Program-made: the position numbers and the translations under genes | The notes under the pieces: model-generated | What the model was told of the DNA's origin: nothing | Databases searched by the model: none | Seen by the model: the letters and a program-made list of their open reading frames with translations, nothing else | In this document: in pieces, positions 55,643 to 64,000 of the stretch | Layout: each line of letters opens with the position of its first letter | Numbering within the stretch: position 1 is the first letter of the stretch | Source: CAWAYR01 sp050250955 | GTDB taxonomy: Bacteria > Acidobacteriota > Vicinamibacteria > Vicinamibacterales > UBA2999 | DNA length: 64,000 nt | Assembly (NCBI GenBank): GCA_050250955.1 | Contig: JBFWNR010000004.1 | Coordinates: 496,001 to 560,000, forward strand | Direction: 5' to 3'

Positions 55643-57850
55643 ATGGATCGAGAGCTTCTGATCGAAATCGGCACCGAGGAACTGCCAGCCGGCTGGCTGC
55701 CGGGACTGACCGCGCAGTTCGGCGCCCGCATCGAGGCCCGGCTCGCCGACGAGCGCCTCGCGGTGTCCGAGCCGGTGGAGACCTTCAGTACGCCGCGCCG
55801 GCTGGTGGTACGCGCCGCCCGCGTCCCCGAGCGGCAGACCGATTTCGAGGAGCTGGTCACCGGCCCGCCGGTGTCGGCGGCCTTCACCGCCGACGGCGAG
55901 ATGACCGGCGCCGCGCTGGGCTTCGCCCGCAAACAGGGGGTGGAACCGGCGGCGCTGCAGCGGGTCGAGACCGCCAAGGGCGCGTATCTGGCCCATCGGC
56001 GCTTCCTGCGCGGGAAGGCCGCGGTCGACGTCCTGCCGGCGGTCCTCGGCGGCGCCCTGCGCGACCTGCAGTATCCCAAGGCGATGCGCTGGGACGCCGA
56101 GCTCGACGACGGCAAGGGCGAGCTGACCAGCGGGCGGCCGATTCGCTGGATCCTCTTCCTCTACGGCGGCCGCGTCGTGCCGTTCGAGATCCTGCGCTCG
56201 GCCACCGCCAGTGGTTCGCTCGTCCAGGAGGTGCGCTCGGGCGCGGTGACCTTCGGCCACCGCTTCCTGACCACCAGCGGCCGGGCCGGCCGCGCCATCA
56301 AGGTCAAGGGCTTCGAGGACTATCGGCGGCGCCTCGCCGAACACTTCGTGATTCTCGAGCACGGGGAACGCCACGACCGCATCGGTCGCGAGCTCGACGC
56401 CGAGGCGCGCCGGCGTGGCGGGCGGGTAGGGGCATTGGGCCAGCAGGCACTGCAGGAGGTCCCCGACCTGGTGGAGTACCCCGCGGTCGTCTCGGGCAGC
56501 TTCGCCGACGAGTTCCTGCGGCTGCCCGCCGAAGTGCTGGCCACGACGATGATTCACCACCAGCACTTCTTCCCGCTGGTCAACGACCAGGGCGGCCTGC
56601 TGCCGGGGTTCCTGGCCGTGCTGAACATGGAACCGGAGCGGCCCGAGATCGTCGTCCGCAACCTGGAACGGGCGCTGGTCGCCCGGCTCCGCGACGCGCG
56701 GTTCTTCTGGGACGACGACCGGACGCGGCCCCTCGAGCAGCATCGCCAGCGGCTGGCCACGGTCGCGTTCCACACCGGCGCCGGGTCGTTCCTCGACAAG
56801 GCCGAGCGACTCGAGCCGCTGGCCCGCTGGGTCGCCACCGACCTGCTCGGCCAGCCGGCGGCCGCCGACGCCGCGGCCCGCGCCGCGCGGCTGTGCAAGG
56901 CCGACCTGGCAACCAGCATGGTGCGTGAGCTGACCGAACTGCAGGGCACGATCGGCGGGTTGTACGCGCAGGAGGACGGCGAGCCCGAAGCGGTCTGGAA
57001 GGCGATCTATCACCACTATCTGCCGACCGCGGTGGACGCCGACGGCGCCCCGACACGGGCCGAGCTCGGCGCCGGCGCGGTCGCGTGGGCAGCCGTGGCC
57101 CTGGCCGACAAGGCCGACACCGTGGCGACGATGTTCGCGGCGGGCGAGCGGCCCACCGGATCGCGCGACCCGCACGGCATCCGCCGCAGCGCGCAGGGCC
57201 TGGTCCGCATCCTCGCCGACCTGCCGGAACTGACCGGGCTGGACGTCGCCGTTCCGCTCGGTGCGCTCATCGAGCGGGCGCTGGCCCAGGTGCCGGGAAC
57301 CACCGGCAGCGACCCGGCCGCGCCCCGCGACGCCCTCTGGGCGTTCCTGGGCGACCGCGTCCGCAGCGTCTTCGAACAACGCGGCGCCGACGTGCGCAAC
57401 GTCCGCGCCGTCACCCACGGCGACGCCGCCCAGCTGGTCCCGCTCATCGTCCGGCGCAAGCTGGCCGTCCTGCCCGAACTGGCCGGCTCGGCCGAGTTCA
57501 CGCGGCTGGCGACGCTCTTCAAGCGGGTCCGCAACATCGCCCGCAACGCCGACGTCGACGGGGCGGCGGCCGCGCCGCTGTCCGCGCCGGCCGAGGTCGC
57601 CCTGGCCCGGGAGATCGCCGCCCGGCGGCCGGCCATCGAAGGCGCGGTGACGGCCGGGGACGGCTACCGCAAGGCGTTCGCCGAAGCGGCCGCCTTCGGG
57701 CCGGCGGTGGCGACGTTCTTCGACGACGTCATGGTCATGGCCGAGGACCCGGCCGTCCGCCAGGCGCGACTGTCGCTCATGCGCCAGCTGGAGACGCTGA
57801 TTCTCCAGCTGGCCGACGTCTCAGAGATGGTTCCGCAGTCCGAATCGTAA
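55643..57850 (+). CDS. glyS: Glycyl-tRNA synthetase beta subunit
   Basis: The 735-residue partner of GlyQ, which binds tRNA. LLIEIGTEELPAGW opens the protein. GELTSGRPIRWIL, TTMIHHQHFFPLVN, DLATSMVRELTELQGTIGG and the HD-like/anticodon-binding C-terminal region (about 500-735) follow. It begins 19 bp after glyQ. Together they indicate the two-subunit type rather than the single-chain GlyRS. Confidence 0.97.
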   Translation: MDRELLIEIGTEELPAGWLPGLTAQFGARIEARLADERLAVSEPVETFSTPRRLVVRAARVPERQTDFEELVTGPPVSAAFTADGEMTGAALGFARKQGVEPAALQRVETAKGAYLAHRRFLRGKAAVDVLPAVLGGALRDLQYPKAMRWDAELDDGKGELTSGRPIRWILFLYGGRVVPFEILRSATASGSLVQEVRSGAVTFGHRFLTTSGRAGRAIKVKGFEDYRRRLAEHFVILEHGERHDRIGRELDAEARRRGGRVGALGQQALQEVPDLVEYPAVVSGSFADEFLRLPAEVLATTMIHHQHFFPLVNDQGGLLPGFLAVLNMEPERPEIVVRNLERALVARLRDARFFWDDDRTRPLEQHRQRLATVAFHTGAGSFLDKAERLEPLARWVATDLLGQPAAADAAARAARLCKADLATSMVRELTELQGTIGGLYAQEDGEPEAVWKAIYHHYLPTAVDADGAPTRAELGAGAVAWAAVALADKADTVATMFAAGERPTGSRDPHGIRRSAQGLVRILADLPELTGLDVAVPLGALIERALAQVPGTTGSDPAAPRDALWAFLGDRVRSVFEQRGADVRNVRAVTHGDAAQLVPLIVRRKLAVLPELAGSAEFTRLATLFKRVRNIARNADVDGAAAAPLSAPAEVALAREIAARRPAIEGAVTAGDGYRKAFAEAAAFGPAVATFFDDVMVMAEDPAVRQARLSLMRQLETLILQLADVSEMVPQSES

Positions 57851-57872
57851 CTACCGAGGAGTCTGTTCCGTC

Positions 57873-60677
<2,805 letters not shown>

Positions 60678-60683
60678 CCGTCG

Positions 60684-60726
60684 GCCGGGGCTCAGGGGAG
60701 CGCGACCGCGCCCCCGGAGCCCCGGC
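60684..60726. terminator. GC-rich hairpin between convergent ppdK and the ScyD-like gene
   Basis: GCCGGGGCTC (60684-60693) pairs with GAGCCCCGGC (60717-60726), and inner GGGG pairs with CCCC. It sits between two tail-to-tail genes. No U-tract is present on either side, so terminator activity is inferred from position and stability. Confidence 0.5.
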
Positions 60727-60733
60727 GCCATGG

Positions 60734-61915
60734 TCAGTGCGGCACCAGCACCCGCAGGATCCGCCCGCCGGCGTTGTCGGTCACGAAGAGGTCGCCGGTG
60801 CGCGTGTCGGGTGCCAGGTGGGTCGGTGTGCGCAGGCCGTCGGCCATCACCAGGGTCGTGCCGCGGGTGGCATCGACGCGAAGCACGCGCCCCGGCCCCC
60901 CGGCCAGAAAGGCGCTGCTGTACTCGACCACGTAGAACTCGTCGGCGGTCCCCGGGATCGGCAGCACGTCGACGGCGGTCTGCAGCCCGGTGGCGACCGT
61001 CGTGACCGCACCCGTGCGGCGCGAGACGCGCAGCACGCTGGCGGCGCGGGGGCCGAACGGGAACCCGGTCAGGAGCGAGATGACGAAGTCGTCTCCGGCG
61101 ACGCGGATGCTCGCCGGTACGGCATCGGCGCTCGGCGGCCCCAGCGACGGGAACAGGGGATTGACCACACTGCCGATCCCAGCCAGCCGCGTCAGCGGCC
61201 CGCCCGGAGCCAGGGCCACGGTCCAGATCACGTTCATCGAGGCATCGACCAGCGCCAGCCCGGAATCGCCGCCGACCGCGCCGTAGAGATTGGAGGTGCG
61301 GACGTGACGGGGTTCGTCGGGACGCGGCTCGGCGACGTAGCTGGGGACGTCGACGAGACGCGAGACCCGCACCGCCTCACCGTCGGCGTTGCGCAGGTAG
61401 ACGGCCCGATCGGCCGCGAGCGCGTCCTGGTCGGCGCGTGCCAGGGTGAAGCCGGTGGAGAAGCCGCCGGCGGCATCGGGGAACTCCAGGAGGAGTACCG
61501 AACTGAACAGCGGCGACGACACCTGGGGATTCGGGATCTCGCTGTTGGCGCCGGCGCCGGCGATGGTGGTGTCGCCGCCGCCGATGGTCACATACAGGCG
61601 CCGGTCGCCGAGCACGAGCCCGGACGGGCCGCTGGCGTCCCGTCCAAGGAACAGTGCCGACGGCAGTCCGTCGATGACGGTGAACCGCCGGGCGGCCCGG
61701 TCCACGTAGGAGATCCGGCCGGTGTTGGCGCCGGGGCCGCCTGCCTCGGCGACCAGGAGCTCTCCGCCGGGCAGCGCCAGCAGCTTGGCCGGGGCGCGCA
61801 GGCCGGTGAGGTGCTCCTGGACCACGCCCTGGCCGGACGGCAGGGCGGGCGCGGTGAGGGCCGTCAAGACGACGAGCGTGACAAGGGATCGACGACGGGC
61901 GGGACGTGACGACAT
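60734..61915 (-). CDS. Secreted ScyD/ScyE-like beta-propeller protein
   Basis: A 393-residue product with an N-terminal signal (MSSRPARRRSLVTLVVLTAL, cleavage near residue 31). Repeated propeller-like blades (LLALPGGELLVAEAGGPGANTGRISYVD, PGRVLRVDATRGTTLVMADGL, LAPDTRTGDLFVTDNAGGRILRV) follow. The ScyD/ScyE family is named from a cyanobacterial scytonemin cluster, but most members have no known function. Nothing here suggests scytonemin synthesis. It is probably an extracytoplasmic binding protein, divergent from the CadC-like regulator gene. Confidence 0.72.
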   Translation of the reverse strand: MSSRPARRRSLVTLVVLTALTAPALPSGQGVVQEHLTGLRAPAKLLALPGGELLVAEAGGPGANTGRISYVDRAARRFTVIDGLPSALFLGRDASGPSGLVLGDRRLYVTIGGGDTTIAGAGANSEIPNPQVSSPLFSSVLLLEFPDAAGGFSTGFTLARADQDALAADRAVYLRNADGEAVRVSRLVDVPSYVAEPRPDEPRHVRTSNLYGAVGGDSGLALVDASMNVIWTVALAPGGPLTRLAGIGSVVNPLFPSLGPPSADAVPASIRVAGDDFVISLLTGFPFGPRAASVLRVSRRTGAVTTVATGLQTAVDVLPIPGTADEFYVVEYSSAFLAGGPGRVLRVDATRGTTLVMADGLRTPTHLAPDTRTGDLFVTDNAGGRILRVLVPH

Positions 61916-61963
61916 GGCTGCCTCCGGGCGGCGACGGCGCCGCCGGCCGGCGCACCCGTGCCC

Positions 61964-61969
61964 TATAAT
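61964..61969 (+). promoter_or_regulatory. -10-like TATAAT in the divergent gap before the CadC-like regulator gene
   Basis: A consensus TATAAT lies 81 nt before the chosen GTG at 62051. A longer open frame beginning at 61958 would include this element in its coding sequence, which argues for the downstream start. No clear -35 is seen. Confidence 0.4.
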
Positions 61970-62050
61970 TGGCCTCTGGCCGGACGCCACCGTGGCGTGT
62001 CGGCCGCAACGGCATCAGTAGCGGCAACGGCCTCTTCTCGTCACGATCCC

Positions 62051-63532
62051 GTGCCGATTTCTGGACGAAATCCCGCCGACACCACCCGGCCCGCCGGTCC
62101 GTCCGTCGTCCGGCTGGGGGGCCGCGTCGTCGATCTCGATCGCCAGGTCGTCGACGGCGACGGCGGATCCGTCAGACTGCGACCGCGCACGGCGGACGTG
62201 CTCGGCTACCTCATCCGTCATCGCGGCCGGATCGTCGCCAAACAGGAGCTCATCGAGGGAGTCTGGGGCGACGTGGCGGTGACCGACGACTCACTGGTCC
62301 AGTGCCTGGTCGAGATCCGCCGCGCGCTGGGGCCGGCGCAGACCGCCGTGCGCACGGTGCGCGGTCGCGGGTATCTGCTCGACCCCGCGGAACCGTCGGC
62401 CGGAGCGCCTGCGGCGTCGGCGACCGCACCGCCGGATGGGCGTTCCGAACCGCCACCCCGTTTGCGGTTCGTCGGCCTGGCGGCCCTGTCGGTGCTGGCG
62501 GTCACCGCGGCCCTGGCCGGGCCGAGCGCGCGGGCGACGAGCGGCCGCCCGATCGGTCCGAGCGAGACGCTCGACGACGGCGCCCGCGCCGCATTTCGCG
62601 ACGGGTTGACGCTGCTGGGCGCATCGCGGGCGCAGGTCGACCTGCAGCGCGCCAGGGCGCTCTTTGCCCGCGCCACGACCCTCGACCGCGACTTCGCGCC
62701 TGCGCAGGCCGCGCTGGGCAACGTGCTGGTCATGCTGTCTGGCTTCGGGGTCGAGCGGCCCGCCGAGGCCCTGCCGGAGGCCAGCGCCGCCGCCCGCCGG
62801 GCGGTCGCGCTCGACCCGACCCTGGCCGCGGCCTGGCAGGCCCTGGCCCACGTCCAGACCCAGTGGGACTGGGACTGGCCGAGCGCGGAACGCAGCTACC
62901 GGCGCGCGGTCGCGCTCGATCCGCGCTCCCCGTTCAACATGATCTTCGCCCACCTGCTCGTCGGTCTCGGCCGCACCGACGAGGCGCTGGCCGAGAGCGA
63001 CCGCTGGCTGGGCATGGACCCCGCCTCGGGCATGCGCCTCATGTCCAACTGCATCGTCAAGTACCTGGCCCGACGCTACGACGACGCGGTGGCCACCTGT
63101 GGTCGGGCGCTCGACGCCGCCCCCCCGCGGTGGACCGGCGCCCACTTCTGGCGGGCGTTGGCGTTGTCGGCCGTGGGCGAGCATGCGGCGGCGATGGACG
63201 AGGCGCTGGCCGCCCGCACCGACGTCACGTTCACGCCGACCTGGGTGGTCGGCTACGTGCACGCCCGGGCCGGACGGCTCGCCGAAGCCCGCGAGGTCCT
63301 CCGTGCCGTGCAGGCGCACGCCGCCAGCGACTACGTGCCGCCGGTCGACCTGGCGCTGCTCTTCACGGCGGTCGGCGACCACGACGCCGCCCTCGACTGG
63401 CTCGAGCGCGGCTGGCGCGAACGCGGCCGGTGGATGGAACTGGTCAACGTCCTGCCGCCGCTCGACCCGCTGCGCGGCGACCCGCGGTTCCGGGCCCTGG
63501 TGAGGCGGATGCGTCTGCCGGACCCGTCGTGA
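62051..63532 (+). CDS. ToxR/CadC-type winged-helix regulator with TPR-like C-terminal domain
   Basis: About 493 residues. The N-terminal OmpR/PhoB-type winged helix (about 20-115) has LRPRTADVLGYLIRHRGRIV, KQELIEGVWGDVAVTDDSL and VRTVRGRGYLL. A single hydrophobic segment (about 140-160) follows, so the DNA-binding part is cytoplasmic and the rest periplasmic. The C-terminal region (about 175-493) is made of TPR-like repeats (FAPAQAALGNVLVML, AARRAVALDPTLAAAWQALA). Such one-component regulators act without phosphorylation. The start is uncertain (GTG used). corA overlaps its end by four bases. Confidence 0.82.
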   Translation: MPISGRNPADTTRPAGPSVVRLGGRVVDLDRQVVDGDGGSVRLRPRTADVLGYLIRHRGRIVAKQELIEGVWGDVAVTDDSLVQCLVEIRRALGPAQTAVRTVRGRGYLLDPAEPSAGAPAASATAPPDGRSEPPPRLRFVGLAALSVLAVTAALAGPSARATSGRPIGPSETLDDGARAAFRDGLTLLGASRAQVDLQRARALFARATTLDRDFAPAQAALGNVLVMLSGFGVERPAEALPEASAAARRAVALDPTLAAAWQALAHVQTQWDWDWPSAERSYRRAVALDPRSPFNMIFAHLLVGLGRTDEALAESDRWLGMDPASGMRLMSNCIVKYLARRYDDAVATCGRALDAAPPRWTGAHFWRALALSAVGEHAAAMDEALAARTDVTFTPTWVVGYVHARAGRLAEAREVLRAVQAHAASDYVPPVDLALLFTAVGDHDAALDWLERGWRERGRWMELVNVLPPLDPLRGDPRFRALVRRMRLPDPS

Positions 63533-64000
63533 TCCGCTACCTCGTCCACGAGGATGGTCGAACCCGCGACGCGTCGGCGTTCGACCCCGCCTGGCTGGCC
63601 CCGGGCAGCCAGGCCGTGGTGTGGGCCGACGTGGTCGAGCCGACGGCGAGCGACGGGGCGGTGCTGCGCGACGGCTTCGGCATCCACGACATCGCCGTCG
63701 GCGACGCCCTCGACGCGACGCCACGGCCGAAGGTCGAGACCTTCGGCGAGGTCCTCTACGTGGTCCTGCACGGGATCAACTTCCACCCCGACGCGCACGC
63801 CTTCGACACCTACGACACCGACTTCTTCCTGACCACGCGGTTTCTGGTCACGGTGCACGACGGGCGCCGCCGCAGCATCGCCCACGTCGGCGAGCTGTGC
63901 AGCCGCAGCGACCGCATCCTCGGCGAGGGCCCGGTCGCGCTCATGCACCGGATCGTCGACACCATGGTCGACCACTACCACCCGGAAGTGGAGGAGCTGG
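63529..64000 (+). CDS. corA: CorA-type magnesium transporter, N-terminal part (cut by window edge)
   Basis: 157 residues are visible from a GTG overlapping the upstream stop. They form the cytoplasmic alpha/beta domain of CorA: HDIAVGDALDATPRPKVETF, YVVLHGINF and TDFFLTTRFLVTVHDG. The transmembrane part with the GMN motif lies beyond the window. The overlap with the CadC-like gene suggests co-transcription. A ZntB-like zinc transporter is a possible alternative until the pore is seen. Confidence 0.85.
   Translation, partial: MIRYLVHEDGRTRDASAFDPAWLAPGSQAVVWADVVEPTASDGAVLRDGFGIHDIAVGDALDATPRPKVETFGEVLYVVLHGINFHPDAHAFDTYDTDFFLTTRFLVTVHDGRRRSIAHVGELCSRSDRILGEGPVALMHRIVDTMVDHYHPEVEEL

Overview
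This is a very GC-rich (around 70% by eye), densely packed bacterial chromosome segment with short intergenic gaps and many ATGA-type overlaps. Kdo synthesis, LapB and a PilQ secretin make the organism a diderm. The gene order, a short EF-Ts of about 200 residues, a pilMNOPQ operon followed by two lipoproteins and a TPR protein, and abundant secreted fibronectin-type-III proteins suggest an Acidobacteriota member of the Vicinamibacteria type. That assignment is inference from gene content and needs a marker-gene tree. I see no rRNA, tRNA, CRISPR array, insertion sequence or prophage.

Layout. 1-9959 (minus) is the accessory-looking part: two polytopic membrane proteins, one of GT39 type, and four secreted proteins built from a shared FN3 cassette. 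Their variable domains are an M12-type zinc protease, a matrixin-like domain whose catalytic Glu is replaced by Gly, and a Cys/His-containing C-terminal domain of unknown function present in two tandem paralogues. 10139-16334 holds pfkA (+), then thrC, frr, pyrH, tsf, rpsB, rpsI and rplM (minus), with heptamer arrays and a triple-hairpin repeat between genes. A 519-bp gap with a sigma-54-like site precedes pilMNOPQ, two lipoproteins, a TPR protein, an M24 peptidase, accBC and thiE (16854-28872). An amino-acid permease, folD and coaE follow. 32245-37675 (minus) is an envelope operon kdsB-pyrG-kdsA-kdsD-lapB, in which PyrG makes the CTP that KdsB uses. A GspC/PilP-like protein and a short serA follow. 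39492-44999 carries mdh-sucC-sucD, pheA with its leader, ndk, a DUF2905 protein and dcd. 45036-60677 carries a gamma-carbonic-anhydrase-like protein, hisS, aspS, phoH, ybeY, a CNNM/CorC protein, era, mgtE, recO, glyQ, glyS and ppdK. The right end has a secreted ScyD/ScyE-like propeller protein, a ToxR/CadC-type regulator with a TPR-like tail, and the start of corA.

Most striking signal. Between sucD and pheA lies a complete four-segment attenuator. A 20-residue leader peptide with four Phe codons begins inside the sucD stop codon and is followed by mutually exclusive antiterminator and terminator hairpins. It predicts phenylalanine control of pheA by ribosome stalling on a transcript continuing from the TCA-cycle genes. 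Other points worth follow-up are the inactive-looking protease, the unknown C-terminal domain, the sigma-54 site before the pilus operon, tandem DnaA-box-like 9-mers before mdh, and -10-like hexamers 8-14 nt from several start codons, which suggest leaderless transcription.
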